This document shows positions 1-8,896 of a DNA stretch of 64,000 nucleotides, one piece after another. Each line of letters starts with the position of its first letter. The first letter of the stretch is position 1. The notes beneath the pieces are model-generated. The model was not told the origin of the DNA and searched no databases. It saw only the letters and a list, made by a program, of their open reading frames with translations. The stretch is from the NCBI RefSeq assembly GCF_010078235.1, contig NZ_JAABOS010000007.1:211190-275189 (forward strand), in the 5' to 3' direction. This stretch comes from Cognatundibacterium crateris (GTDB lineage Bacteria; Pseudomonadota; Gammaproteobacteria; Burkholderiales; Burkholderiaceae_D). The position numbers and the translations under genes are program-made.

Positions 1-60
1 GAAACTTCACTCGGCGGCCTGGCTATCCACGTCGTCAGCGTGAACTACGCTGCCTGCTGA
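1..60 (+). CDS. sdaA: L-serine dehydratase, C-terminal fragment
   Basis: An open frame runs in from the window edge and stops at 58-60, giving a tail that reads ETSLGGLAIHVVSVNYAAC. The ETSxGGLAV-type tail ending in a terminal cysteine is typical of the iron-sulfur L-serine ammonia-lyases (serine to pyruvate plus ammonia). In that family the C-terminal cysteine folds back onto the [4Fe-4S] cluster. Only 19 residues are visible, so the assignment rests on this short motif and the terminal Cys. The gene converges with the minus-strand gene that ends at 88. Confidence 0.6.
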   Translation, partial: ETSLGGLAIHVVSVNYAAC

Positions 61-87
61 TACGTTTATACCTGGCTCAGGCAGATA

Positions 88-2157
88 CTAACGGGGCGCC
101 AGCGCAAAACGCGGCAGCCCCGCCTTCCACAGAAAAAATGCCCAGGCATTGGCCTTCCATTCGGCATCATCTATGGTTTTGTCAGCCGATAAGCTAATCA
201 ATACCGGTGCCTGCGGGCTACCTGACAATAGCTGCAAAGCTGCAGCCAGCTTGGCTGTCATCACAAAGCCCTGCTCTGACTTTGCCTTATCCGCTAACAG
301 CAATACCGGCGGATGCGGCAGCCCTTGCTGCAGACGCGATTGAAATGGCAAACGATCGAGATCGCTGGCGACAGCCGTTTCTGCCTGCTTGCTCTTAGCT
401 TTCACTGTTGCTACCGCATCCATCCGCAGATTGCGTAAGGCCACGCCACCAAACAAAGCTGGCCTTTGCAGGGCGGCCTGCATCAGCGCTGCATCACCCC
501 TTCCGGTATCGAATAGGAAAATTTTACCTTCAGCAGAAATCGATGCGCCGACCAGATACTCCGCTGCCGCGATCAGGCTGTCGGCGGCGCGCTCTTTACC
601 CGAGGCTGGCAATACCAACGTGGCGACTATCGCATCCTGCTCCAGCCAGGCTTGAAATCCGCCAGTAAAACTTTCTGGACGCGCCAATTCCGGCGCCAGC
701 ATCAGTAATACCGGGCGTTTACCATCGACTTCGGCACCACGCGGATACAACAATGTGATCGCACCCGCCTGTCCTGGCAAAGTATGGATAGCAGCACGCT
801 GCTGTAGCGCCGCCGCGCCGTCTGAGCGTTCTCTTAACAATGGAGAAAACTCCGTCCCGTCTGATGCCAGATACCAGGCATGCTGGCGATCCGCAGCCTC
901 TATATCGAGCAAAATCCCCTTACCCTCGCTTGCCAGGCTCAAGTGACGCACGCGTCCGGCAAATGGTAACGGCACTTGCTCTGCTTTGGTTTTACTTACA
1001 ATCTGCAGCAATTGATGCGCACCATCGCGATAGGCCAGCACAAACACGGTACCATTACGCACAGCCAGTCGCTGCAAGTCCAGCTTATCATCCTGAAATT
1101 CCAGCTTTGCGTTGCTGAATTGCGGCGCATTCAGAGGCAGTCTGTATATTGCATTCTGCTTAAACCCTTCCGACTGCTTTGCGACTTTTGTCACTGACTT
1201 GCTATCCGCAATCAGCAGCAAGTCCTTACCCTGCAGCGCCAGATCTTTCCATTGTTCAGGCAGGCCAGCTAACACTTGCCAGCGGGCTGAGTTTTTATCG
1301 AATTCAGACCGTCGCGCAACAGCAAGCTGCGTGATCTGTTGCTGCACATTCCGGCTGACCAGCAGCACCGCATCAGTCTGTTCAGCAATCAAGAGCTGCA
1401 GGCGTTCATGCGCGCGCAGTTGCACGCCTTTAGCATTGCGCAGCACAGCCTTATCAAGCTGCACTGGCTGCCCAAGCTGATGCTGCCATAACTCTGTCAT
1501 CGGCCCCAATGCCGGTTGATAGTAAAGTACCCGGCTGTCAGCACGCCAACTCAGCCCACTGCCAGGCGCGATACGGAGTTCCGGCTCTGGCTTCAAATCT
1601 TCGAGCTGGATCACCACGGCAAGCTCCTGCTCAGACTGACTGACCTGAAGCGCAATCGCGCTGCGGTCTGGTGCCAGTATTAACTGTCTGATACCTGCCT
1701 CCGGCGCTGAGACATAGAGCACCCGCTCGGCACCGGTCTCCGGATTTTTCTGCAGCACCCGCGCACGTCGGTCCGCCCCGCGCTCAGTCCAGATCAGGCC
1801 TGCCGCGCTGCTGAGCGCTGCGGATTCTGGCTCTGGCGCAGGTCCAGTTTTTTGTACCGTTTTCTGCCATTCTGCCAATCGGCTGTAGCGTTGCAGGAAT
1901 TGCTGGTTTAAGGCGTTTTGACGACGCATCCAGAGCTGTACCTGAGGGTCATTACCTTGCTCTAATATGGCCAGCGGATCTGCAACGGGGCCGTCATTCA
2001 GCACTGGTAATTTTGGATAGCTACCCCAGGCAGCCAGCTGCGCCCAAGCCGGCCCCGCCATCACAGCCATCGGCATAACGACGAGCATCAGCAATTGCAA
2101 ACACCGGTTTTGAATGGCCGACCTGTGCAGCATAGAGAGAAAAACCGTTTGATTCAT
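88..2157 (-). CDS. Secreted S9-type (prolyl-oligopeptidase-like) alpha/beta hydrolase, catalytic motif lost
   Basis: 689 residues. A signal peptide ends near residue 39 (hydrophobic LLMLVVMPMAVMAG, then AWAQ). A beta-propeller-like middle follows, then a C-terminal alpha/beta-hydrolase-like domain. Family S9A peptidases have a GGSNGG-type nucleophile elbow before a QRPxLFG segment. Here the QRPALFGGV segment is kept near residue 560, but the elbow reads FDTGRGDA, with no serine. The downstream ADK...EQG and LSADKT stretches also lack the usual catalytic Asp and His. I infer an exported pseudo-peptidase, perhaps a binding or scaffolding protein. No partner gene adjoins it. The start is the ATG at 2157. 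Confidence 0.65.
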   Translation of the reverse strand: MNQTVFLSMLHRSAIQNRCLQLLMLVVMPMAVMAGPAWAQLAAWGSYPKLPVLNDGPVADPLAILEQGNDPQVQLWMRRQNALNQQFLQRYSRLAEWQKTVQKTGPAPEPESAALSSAAGLIWTERGADRRARVLQKNPETGAERVLYVSAPEAGIRQLILAPDRSAIALQVSQSEQELAVVIQLEDLKPEPELRIAPGSGLSWRADSRVLYYQPALGPMTELWQHQLGQPVQLDKAVLRNAKGVQLRAHERLQLLIAEQTDAVLLVSRNVQQQITQLAVARRSEFDKNSARWQVLAGLPEQWKDLALQGKDLLLIADSKSVTKVAKQSEGFKQNAIYRLPLNAPQFSNAKLEFQDDKLDLQRLAVRNGTVFVLAYRDGAHQLLQIVSKTKAEQVPLPFAGRVRHLSLASEGKGILLDIEAADRQHAWYLASDGTEFSPLLRERSDGAAALQQRAAIHTLPGQAGAITLLYPRGAEVDGKRPVLLMLAPELARPESFTGGFQAWLEQDAIVATLVLPASGKERAADSLIAAAEYLVGASISAEGKIFLFDTGRGDAALMQAALQRPALFGGVALRNLRMDAVATVKAKSKQAETAVASDLDRLPFQSRLQQGLPHPPVLLLADKAKSEQGFVMTAKLAAALQLLSGSPQAPVLISLSADKTIDDAEWKANAWAFFLWKAGLPRFALAPR

Positions 2158-2309
2158 GGTATCCGCATTATTTGGGCAAAGTATTTGCCATTCATTTCAA
2201 GTTTTCTGAAGTTCATGCCTGACTTTCTGCAATTCATCGCATTTCAATCGTGCAATCTGTGCATTTTATCTACAGTGCTGACATCGCCCCAACAACAGGA
2301 AAACCTATC

Positions 2310-2633
2310 ATGTCTAACCAGAAGCTATCCAAGTTGCAATCCTTTAGTCTGCTGACGCTGGCCAGTCTGAGCGCTGCCACAATGGTAACGCTGGCGTTTC
2401 TTTCCCCCAAACCACATGTAGCTGCAGTGCCCAGTGTCATCATTTCAGCACAAAAAATGACAGTTGAACAAAAAATTGCTTACGACATGGAACAATTCCA
2501 TCCCCAGATGCAAACCGTCGTGATTTCTGCCAAGGCGATGACACTGGCAGAGAAAGCAGCAAGCGATATCCAAACTCAGCCCAAAGCACAGAACACAGTA
2601 AAACTCAGAAAAAAACCCGCAATTCTTGCCTGA
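2310..2633 (+). CDS. Small exported/membrane-anchored protein with a duplicated motif
   Basis: 107 residues. I chose the ATG at 2310 because AGGA lies 9 bases upstream; an in-frame earlier start at 2250 has no such site. An N-terminal hydrophobic segment (about residues 12-31) suggests a signal anchor. The rest contains two related units, VIISAQKMTVEQKIAYD and VVISAKAMTLAEKAASD, each a short beta-like stretch followed by MTxxxKxAxD, and a basic tail. I know similar small proteins in related betaproteobacteria but no function. It is divergent from the pseudo-peptidase upstream. Confidence 0.6.
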   Translation: MSNQKLSKLQSFSLLTLASLSAATMVTLAFLSPKPHVAAVPSVIISAQKMTVEQKIAYDMEQFHPQMQTVVISAKAMTLAEKAASDIQTQPKAQNTVKLRKKPAILA

Positions 2634-2765
2634 TTTAGTTTTATTTGGCTTGACCGCGATCGCCTTAGTGTCAGACAATTACCTTTTGCATCGCTAAAAA
2701 GATTCAGCAGCGGTTCCGGAATTGAATGAGCAGTTTGTCTCACCTTACTCTATCAGCAGGCAATC

Positions 2766-3122
2766 ATGTTAAAAAAACCTCTACTCTTTTGTTTGCTTTC
2801 AGCAACATTTGTGTCTGGTGCAGCAATCGGATCTAATGCGTCAGCGATGACCTCCTCTATCGCGATACAACAGAATCAGCAAGAAAAAAACCTGAACGAA
2901 AGCGCGCAAGAATCAAGTTCTGCCAGCGCCAGTGCCAGTGTGCAGGCTCAGACCCCACTGGATCGCAGTGGCCTGGATCGCGCATCTGTGCATTTGCAAA
3001 TTCTGCAACAGTCCAGCACCCACTTTTCTGAGTCCAGTGCAGCAACTGCCGCCAAGAAGACCAACGGCTTTGACAAAAAAGCCCAGCTCAACAGCAAACC
3101 AGGCTCCAGCACAGGTATCTGA
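2766..3122 (+). CDS. Small secreted Ser/Gln-rich protein, unknown function
   Basis: 118 residues starting with a clear signal peptide (MLKKP, then LLFCLLSATFVSGAA, with a probable cleavage after SNASA). The mature part is low-complexity: Gln/Asn near residues 34-45, an SSSASASASV run, then Ser-, Thr- and Lys-rich sequence. No domain or cysteine motif is recognisable. It lies 132 bases after the preceding small exported protein, on the same strand, and may be co-expressed with it. It converges with the Lrp-type regulator. Confidence 0.5.
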   Translation: MLKKPLLFCLLSATFVSGAAIGSNASAMTSSIAIQQNQQEKNLNESAQESSSASASASVQAQTPLDRSGLDRASVHLQILQQSSTHFSESSAATAAKKTNGFDKKAQLNSKPGSSTGI

Positions 3123-3195
3123 GCACCGCTTTCAAGCCAGATCCGGCGCGCAGCAACCTGCTGACGCGCTGATTAACTCAGTCAAACTTCCCGCC

Positions 3196-3642
3196 TCAGA
3201 TCGCTCCACGGTCTATGCGCTTACTCAAAATAATTGAGGTCGCAGTCTGACGCACCCCATCCATCGCTCCGATCTGATCCAGTAAGCGATCCAGGGTATC
3301 CGTAGAATCGCAACGCAGCGTCAGCATATAGTCTATCGTTCCGCTGACCGCACACAAAGTCTCAGCCTCAGGCAACTGCTGCAGGTATTTAATCAAAGCA
3401 CTGGCAAACTTCGCATCCACCGACAAACCCACGTAGGCGCGTACAGCAGGCTGCACCAGCTTATGACTGAGACGCACCCCATAACCGGCAATAATGCCGC
3501 GCTTTTCGAGTGCCGCTATTCGGGCGATCACCGTTGTACGCGCAATCCCTACCTGCTTCGCGATACTGGTGACCGGCAACCTGGCGTTATCCATTAACAA
3601 AGCCAGTACTTTATTGTCTACTTCATCGAGTTCGGGTCTCAT
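3196..3642 (-). CDS. Lrp/AsnC family transcriptional regulator
   Basis: 148 residues with the family layout. An N-terminal winged helix-turn-helix carries LDEVDNKVLALLMDNARLP and then SIAKQVGIARTTVIARI. The C-terminal RAM (amino-acid binding) domain spans about residues 65-145 and includes the YVGLSVD and AVSGTIDYML strands. Such proteins sense amino acids and control amino-acid metabolism. It is divergent from the saccharopine-dehydrogenase-like and ALDH7 genes, with 138 bases between, so it probably regulates that lysine-catabolism pair. This is inferred from position. The ATG at 3642 starts the conserved MRPELDEVD segment. Confidence 0.88.
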   Translation of the reverse strand: MRPELDEVDNKVLALLMDNARLPVTSIAKQVGIARTTVIARIAALEKRGIIAGYGVRLSHKLVQPAVRAYVGLSVDAKFASALIKYLQQLPEAETLCAVSGTIDYMLTLRCDSTDTLDRLLDQIGAMDGVRQTATSIILSKRIDRGAI

Positions 3643-3677
3643 ATCGTCATTTTGTTATAAATTTTAGTCAAAATGTA

Positions 3678-3696
3678 TCAGACTCATGCAGTCTGA
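3678..3696. promoter_or_regulatory. Inverted repeat, candidate operator for the Lrp/AsnC regulator
   Basis: TCAGAC and GTCTGA arms, perfectly complementary, are separated by 7 bases (TCATGCA). They lie in the 138-base gap between the divergent regulator (start 3642) and the lysine-pathway gene (start 3781). The place and symmetry fit an Lrp-family operator; binding is inferred. Confidence 0.4.
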
Positions 3697-3780
3697 CGAT
3701 AAATTTCCCTCTATTATCTGACAAAACTCAGGCTTAGACTCTCTGCGTAAACCTATAAACAACAAACCGGAGACAAAATC

Positions 3781-4872
3781 ATGACAACCAAACTCATCCT
3801 GCTGGGCGCTGGCAAAATCGGTGACGCGATCTTAAATCTGCTGTCCCATACCGGCGACTATGAAATCACCGTGGCAGACCGCGATGCTGAGCGCCTCAAA
3901 TACGTAGAACAGGCAGGCTTTCCTAACACCCGCATCGTGCAAGCCGATCTGAGCGACAAAGCGGCCGTCACAGAATTAATCCGCGGCCACAAAGTCACCA
4001 TGTCCGCCTGCCCGTACTTCCTGACACCTATCATCGCCGGTGCGGCCAAAGCGGCAAACTCGCATTACTTTGATCTGACCGAAGACGTGGAAAGCACACG
4101 CATCGTCAAGCAACTGGCAGACAATGCCGATTGCGCCTTCGTGCCGCAATGTGGACTGGCGCCGGGCTTTATCTCTATCGTTGCCAATGATGTAGCAAAA
4201 CGCTTTGAGACCCTGCGCGATGTCAGCATGCGGGTCGGTGCTTTACCGACCTTCCCGAATAATGCGCTGAAATACAATCTGACCTGGAGTACTGATGGTC
4301 TGATCAATGAATACTGCAATCCTTGCGAGGCGATTGTGGATGGCGAATTGCGCGAAACTGCGGCACTGGAAGAAATTGAACACTTCTCGCTGGACGGTAT
4401 CGACTACGAAGCATTCAATACCTCAGGTGGTCTCGGCACACTGTGCGAAAGCCTGCAAGGCAAGGTACAAAATCTGAACTACAAAACCGTACGTTACCCT
4501 GGTCACCGCGACATCGTCAAAATGCTGATCCGTGATCTGCAACTGGGTAAACTGGAACGCCGTCCTATCCTGAAAGAAGTCATGGAAACTGCAATTCCTA
4601 TGACCAAGCAAGACGTGGTGCTGGTCTTCGTCAGCGTGGTTGGCATGCGCGACGGTCGTCTGGAACAGGAATCCTATGCCAAGAAAATCTATGCTCAGGA
4701 AGTGAATGGCCAGTTACTGTCCGCTATCCAGCTGACAACTGCATCCGGCATTTGCGCCATGGTGGATCTGGTGGTAACAGGAAAGCTGCCACAACACGGA
4801 CTGGTGCGTCAGGAACAAACTCTGTTGTCTGACTTCCTGGCGAACCGCTTCGGCCGCTACTATGCAATCTAA
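3781..4872 (+). CDS. Saccharopine dehydrogenase-family oxidoreductase (probable lysine 6-dehydrogenase type)
   Basis: 363 residues. The N-terminal Rossmann fold shows LILLGAGKIGDAIL (GxGxxG-like NAD(P) loop) and an acidic VADRDAERL at the end of the second strand. The saccharopine-dehydrogenase family core continues with CPYFLTPIIAGAAKAA and PQCGLAPGFISIVANDVAK. At this length, and followed at once by an ALDH7 gene, it most likely oxidises lysine (or saccharopine) to 2-aminoadipate 6-semialdehyde, which the next enzyme oxidises further. The true substrate cannot be read from sequence. GGAG lies 9 bases upstream of the ATG. The divergent Lrp/AsnC gene supports amino-acid-responsive control. 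Confidence 0.8.
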   Translation: MTTKLILLGAGKIGDAILNLLSHTGDYEITVADRDAERLKYVEQAGFPNTRIVQADLSDKAAVTELIRGHKVTMSACPYFLTPIIAGAAKAANSHYFDLTEDVESTRIVKQLADNADCAFVPQCGLAPGFISIVANDVAKRFETLRDVSMRVGALPTFPNNALKYNLTWSTDGLINEYCNPCEAIVDGELRETAALEEIEHFSLDGIDYEAFNTSGGLGTLCESLQGKVQNLNYKTVRYPGHRDIVKMLIRDLQLGKLERRPILKEVMETAIPMTKQDVVLVFVSVVGMRDGRLEQESYAKKIYAQEVNGQLLSAIQLTTASGICAMVDLVVTGKLPQHGLVRQEQTLLSDFLANRFGRYYAI

Positions 4873-5024
4873 GCGTAATCTGAACACAATTTAAGTGCGA
4901 CCTGATCCTGCGTCAGGCTGACACAGGCATCTCGCTTGTGTCACACTGACGCCGTTTCTATCTGCTGGGCAGGATGAGGACAGCATCACATTCATCCTGC
5001 CGATTAACCTATCAAGAGCACATT

Positions 5025-6536
5025 ATGACAAGTCCAACTATTCAAGCACTGCTCAGTGAACTCGGCGTTCAACTTGCCGACTATCAAGGCGAGGCCATCC
5101 ACAGTATTTCGCCGATTGATGGCAAAGCTCTGGCCAGCCTGCGTGCAGATTCCGCCAGCGAAGTGCAGGCACGTATCGCTAAAGCGCATGCGGCCTACTT
5201 GCAATGGCGCAGCATCCCGGCACCACGCCGTGGCGAACTGGTACGCCTGTTTGGCGAGGAACTGCGCACCCACAAAGCCGCACTCGGTCAGTTAGTCACC
5301 ATGGAAGCGGGCAAAATCCTGCAAGAAGGCTTAGGCGAAGTACAGGAAATGATCGACATCTGCGATTTCGCAGTCGGTCTGTCACGCCAGTTATACGGCC
5401 TGACGATTGCGTCTGAACGTCCTGGTCACCGCATGATGGAACAATGGCATCCGGTCGGCGTGGTTGGCGTCATTTCCGCGTTCAACTTCCCGGTCGCAGT
5501 ATGGGCCTGGAATGCAGCGCTGGCCTTTGTCTGCGGCGACAGCGTAGTCTGGAAACCGTCTGAAAAAACCCCGTTGACCGCGATTGCGACCCACGCCTTA
5601 TTCATGAAAGCAGTAGCGCGCTTTGGCAGCGATGCACCGGACGGTCTGGCTGAACTCATCATAGGCGGCCGCGACAGCGGTGCGCAAATGGTCGAGGATA
5701 AACGCATTGCACTGGTCAGCGCCACTGGCAGCACCCGCATGGGCAAACAAGTAGCGGAAGTTTGCGCACGCCGCCTGACCCGTACCATCCTTGAGCTGGG
5801 CGGCAATAACGCGATGATCGTGGCACCGAGTGCAGACCTGGAAATGGCCGTACGCGCCATCACCTTCTCTGCAGTTGGCACAGCCGGTCAGCGCTGCACC
5901 ACCCTGCGCCGCCTGTTCGTACACGACAGCGTTTATGACACGCTGGTACCACGTCTGAAAAAAATCTACGCCGGTCTGCCAGTCGGCAATCCGCTGGAAA
6001 AATCCACCCTGGTCGGCCCGCTGGTCGATGCCAGCTCTTACGATGCGATGCAAAGCAGCCTGGCAGTCGCCAAATCGGAACAAGGTCAGGTATTCGGTGG
6101 CGACCGTGTGACTGTTGCAGGCTGTGAAGCGGCCTATTATGTGCGTCCGGCACTGGTTGAAATGCCGACCCAGACCACAACCATGCATCATGAAACCTTC
6201 GCGCCCATCATGTATATCGTGCGCTACAGCGACCTCGATCAGGCGATAGACTGGAATAACGAAGTACCGCAAGGCTTATCTTCATCTATCTTCACTACCG
6301 ATATGCGTGAAGCGGAACGCTTTGTGTCAGCCACAGGCAGCGATTGCGGCATTGCCAACGTCAACATCGGCCCTTCCGGTGCTGAAATTGGTGGCGCATT
6401 CGGCGGTGAAAAAGATACTGGCGGTGGCCGTGAATCCGGTTCCGACGCCTGGAAAGCCTATATGCGCCGCACGACAAATACCTTCAATTACAGCCATGCG
6501 CTGCCACTGGCTCAGGGCATCAGCTTCGATATTTGA
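5025..6536 (+). CDS. amaB: Aldehyde dehydrogenase, ALDH7 family (2-aminoadipate semialdehyde dehydrogenase)
   Basis: 503 residues from the ATG at 5025. A possible start at 4974 adds 17 residues that do not resemble the family. The sequence follows the antiquitin/PCD (ALDH7) pattern: WHPVGVVGVISAFNFPVAVW, the NAD region VWKPSEKTPLTA, the LELGGNNAMIV segment with the catalytic Glu, and TAGQRCTTLRRLFVH with the nucleophile Cys. ALDH7 enzymes oxidise 2-aminoadipate 6-semialdehyde (or its cyclic form) to 2-aminoadipate in lysine breakdown. It lies 152 bases after the saccharopine-dehydrogenase-like gene and is probably co-transcribed with it. Confidence 0.85.
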   Translation: MTSPTIQALLSELGVQLADYQGEAIHSISPIDGKALASLRADSASEVQARIAKAHAAYLQWRSIPAPRRGELVRLFGEELRTHKAALGQLVTMEAGKILQEGLGEVQEMIDICDFAVGLSRQLYGLTIASERPGHRMMEQWHPVGVVGVISAFNFPVAVWAWNAALAFVCGDSVVWKPSEKTPLTAIATHALFMKAVARFGSDAPDGLAELIIGGRDSGAQMVEDKRIALVSATGSTRMGKQVAEVCARRLTRTILELGGNNAMIVAPSADLEMAVRAITFSAVGTAGQRCTTLRRLFVHDSVYDTLVPRLKKIYAGLPVGNPLEKSTLVGPLVDASSYDAMQSSLAVAKSEQGQVFGGDRVTVAGCEAAYYVRPALVEMPTQTTTMHHETFAPIMYIVRYSDLDQAIDWNNEVPQGLSSSIFTTDMREAERFVSATGSDCGIANVNIGPSGAEIGGAFGGEKDTGGGRESGSDAWKAYMRRTTNTFNYSHALPLAQGISFDI

Positions 6537-6573
6537 GCAACAAAATACTAATAAAAACATACTACACAAGTTC

Positions 6574-6605
6574 AGCCCCCTAGCCCCCCAGGGGGCTTTT
6601 TCTTT
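6574..6605 (+). terminator. Rho-independent terminator after the ALDH7 gene
   Basis: A C-rich arm AGCCCCC pairs with GGGGGCT, followed directly by TTTTTCTTTTTT. It lies 38 bases after the ALDH stop and ends the lysine-pathway unit. Confidence 0.75.
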
Positions 6606-6701
6606 TTTGGGCCAAGAGATTGTGCATAGGCCGCACAAAGCCTCATTGCACGCACACCTTCCCAGCGGTATCATGCGACTCCGAAAAAATCAGGGAAATT
6701 T

Positions 6702-6911
6702 ATGCCCAATAACAGCCTCGATGGCATCACACTTGAACAGTTGCTGATCCGGCTACAGGCGCGCTATGGCTGGCCCGGTCTGGCTCAACATGTGCCCATA
6801 CGCTGCTTCCAATCTGAGCCCAGCGTCAGCTCCAGTCTGAAATTTTTGCGTAAAACGCCCTGGGCCAGAACCAAAGTCGAACAGTTATTTCTGGATACGG
6901 ACTGGACATAA
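6702..6911 (+). CDS. VF530 family small DNA-binding-like protein
   Basis: 69 residues matching the VF530 (DUF2132) family along its full length: [21 protein letters not shown], then PIRCF, then the diagnostic [24 protein letters not shown]. Family members are small and helical and have been suggested to bind DNA. The function in this organism is unknown. It sits alone between the ALDH terminator and the isc promoter. Confidence 0.8.
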   Translation: MPNNSLDGITLEQLLIRLQARYGWPGLAQHVPIRCFQSEPSVSSSLKFLRKTPWARTKVEQLFLDTDWT

Positions 6912-7000
6912 AGCGCAGACCAAGACCTCTTGCAGAGGTCACTCCACATCCGCGCCGGGGCACTTCGGGTTTTGAGGGCATTCCTGACAGAATCACTCAA

Positions 7001-7041
7001 GTTTGTTATACTTGATCAAATTGCTCAACAACTCAGGTTAT
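7001..7041 (+). promoter_or_regulatory. Probable iscR promoter with IscR-type site
   Basis: TTGATC at 7012-7017 and GGTTAT at 7036-7041 (18-base spacing) form a plausible promoter 39 bases before the iscR start. The stretch TTGCTCAACAACTCAGGTT resembles the type-1 IscR site that overlaps isc promoters in proteobacteria, where [2Fe-2S]-IscR represses its own operon. The site is inferred by eye only. Confidence 0.4.
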
Positions 7042-7079
7042 TAGCACGACATGCCTTAGGGCACACCCGGAGCCACATT

Positions 7080-7562
7080 ATGCGCCTCACCACCAAAGGA
7101 CGATTTGCCGTCACCGCCATGATAGATCTGGCCCTGCGCCAGGACAAAGGACCGGTGACGCTTGCTGCCATCAGTCAGCGGCAAGACATCTCCTTATCCT
7201 ATCTCGAGCAATTGTTTGGCAAGTTACGCCGCCATGAAATTGTCGAGTCTGTGCGCGGCCCCGGTGGCGGCTATAATCTTGCCCGGAAAGCCCAGCATGT
7301 GACCGTCGCCGATATCATCATCGCCGTTGATGAGCCGCTGGATGCCACCCAGTGTGGCGGCAAAGGCAACTGCCACGGCAGCGATCATGCCAATGGCCTG
7401 CATTGTATGACCCATGATTTATGGGCAACGCTGAATGCAAAAATGGTTGATTACCTCGATTCGGTCTCCTTGCAGGATCTGGTGAATCAGCAAAAACAAA
7501 AAACCTCGGAAAACCAAGTCGTTGTCATGCACAGCCAGCATGTCAGCCATACTGCACCCTGA
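7080..7562 (+). CDS. iscR: Fe-S cluster-responsive Rrf2 regulator IscR
   Basis: 160 residues from the ATG at 7080, which starts the invariant MRLTTKGRFAVTAMIDLA; upstream in-frame codons do not match the family. The winged-helix domain ends with RGPGGGYNLARKA. The cluster-binding loop has Cys92, Cys98 and Cys109 followed by MTH. The spacing between the second and third Cys is longer than in E. coli IscR (92/98/104) because of a short His/Asn-rich insertion. It binds a [2Fe-2S] cluster and represses the isc operon when cluster supply is adequate. It is first in the operon, 15 bases before iscS. The C-terminal tail is polar and variable. Confidence 0.95.
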   Translation: MRLTTKGRFAVTAMIDLALRQDKGPVTLAAISQRQDISLSYLEQLFGKLRRHEIVESVRGPGGGYNLARKAQHVTVADIIIAVDEPLDATQCGGKGNCHGSDHANGLHCMTHDLWATLNAKMVDYLDSVSLQDLVNQQKQKTSENQVVVMHSQHVSHTAP

Positions 7563-7577
7563 TATTTGGAGTCTTGA

Positions 7578-8831
7578 ATGAACGCCCCTCTGGAACAAAG
7601 TCTGCTGGACACGCTGAAGTCACCGCACTTCCCTATTTACATGGACTACTCGGCGACCACGCCGGTTGATCCGCGCGTCGCCGATAAGATGATTCCTTTC
7701 CTGCGTGCGCAGTTTGGTAATCCGGCTTCACGCAGCCATATGTATGGCTGGGATGCGGAAGCGGCAGTGGAAGAAGCACGTGGCAATGTTGCTGCGCTGG
7801 TTAATGCTGACCCGCGTGAAATCATCTGGACGTCGGGTGCAACCGAAAGTAATAACCTGGCGATCAAGGGTGCAGCGCACTTCTACAAAGCCAAGGGCAA
7901 GCACATCATTACCGTTAAAACCGAACACAAAGCAGTACTCGATACGGTACGAGAACTGGAACGTCAGGGTTTTGAAGCGACTTATCTGCAACCGCAGGAT
8001 AACGGCCTGATCACGATAGAACAGTTGAAAGCCGCAATCCGTCCTGACACCATCCTGATCTCGGTCATGTGGGTCAACAATGAAATCGGCGTGATTCAGC
8101 CTATCGCAGAAATCGGTGAACTCTGCCGCGAAAAAGGCATCGTATTCCATTCTGACGCAGCGCAGGCAACCGGCAAAGTCGAAATCGACCTGGAAAAAGT
8201 CAAAGTCGACCTGGTGTCCTTCTCCGCCCACAAATCATATGGCCCAAAAGGCATAGGCGCTTTGTATATCCGCCGCAAACCACGCGTGCGCCTGGAAGCG
8301 CAAATGCATGGTGGTGGCCATGAACGCGGCTTCCGTTCCGGCACATTAGCGCCGCATCAATGCGTAGGCATGGGCGAAGCTTTCCGCATCGCTAAAGAAG
8401 AAATGCAAAGTGAGCTGGCTCACATCCGCACTATGCGTGACCGCCTCGCAAAAGGCTTGCAACAGATTGAAGAGACTTATGTGAATGGTGATATGGATCA
8501 CCGCGTACCGCACAATCTGAACGTCAGCTTCAATTACGTTGAAGGCGAATCGCTGATCATGGCGATCAAGGATATCGCGGTATCGTCCGGTTCTGCATGT
8601 ACTTCGGCCAGTCTGGAACCGTCTTATGTACTGCGCGCACTGGGCCGCAGCGATGAACTGGCGCACAGCTCTATCCGTTTCACGATAGGCCGTTTCACTA
8701 CTGAAGAAGACATCGACTTCGCGATTAATCTGCTGAAAACCAAAGTAGAAAAATTGCGTGAATTGTCGCCTTTGTGGGATATGTACAAAGATGGCATCGA
8801 CATCTCAACCATACAATGGGCCGCGCATTAA
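7578..8831 (+). CDS. iscS: Cysteine desulfurase IscS
   Basis: 417 residues of PLP fold-type I desulfurase, which moves sulfur from cysteine to IscU. Lys219 in [10 protein letters not shown] is the PLP lysine, and Cys341 in [10 protein letters not shown] carries the persulfide. The TEHKAVLDT and [14 protein letters not shown] motifs are intact. The N-terminus is about 13 residues longer than E. coli IscS ([13 protein letters not shown]...), as in several betaproteobacteria. GGAG lies 8 bases before the ATG. It is second gene of the isc operon. Confidence 0.97.
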   Translation: MNAPLEQSLLDTLKSPHFPIYMDYSATTPVDPRVADKMIPFLRAQFGNPASRSHMYGWDAEAAVEEARGNVAALVNADPREIIWTSGATESNNLAIKGAAHFYKAKGKHIITVKTEHKAVLDTVRELERQGFEATYLQPQDNGLITIEQLKAAIRPDTILISVMWVNNEIGVIQPIAEIGELCREKGIVFHSDAAQATGKVEIDLEKVKVDLVSFSAHKSYGPKGIGALYIRRKPRVRLEAQMHGGGHERGFRSGTLAPHQCVGMGEAFRIAKEEMQSELAHIRTMRDRLAKGLQQIEETYVNGDMDHRVPHNLNVSFNYVEGESLIMAIKDIAVSSGSACTSASLEPSYVLRALGRSDELAHSSIRFTIGRFTTEEDIDFAINLLKTKVEKLRELSPLWDMYKDGIDISTIQWAAH

Positions 8832-8896
8832 TGCTCAACCCAGCTACTGACGGGTACGCCCGTCAGGTCTAACGTCAGGAATAAAGGAATAGCATC

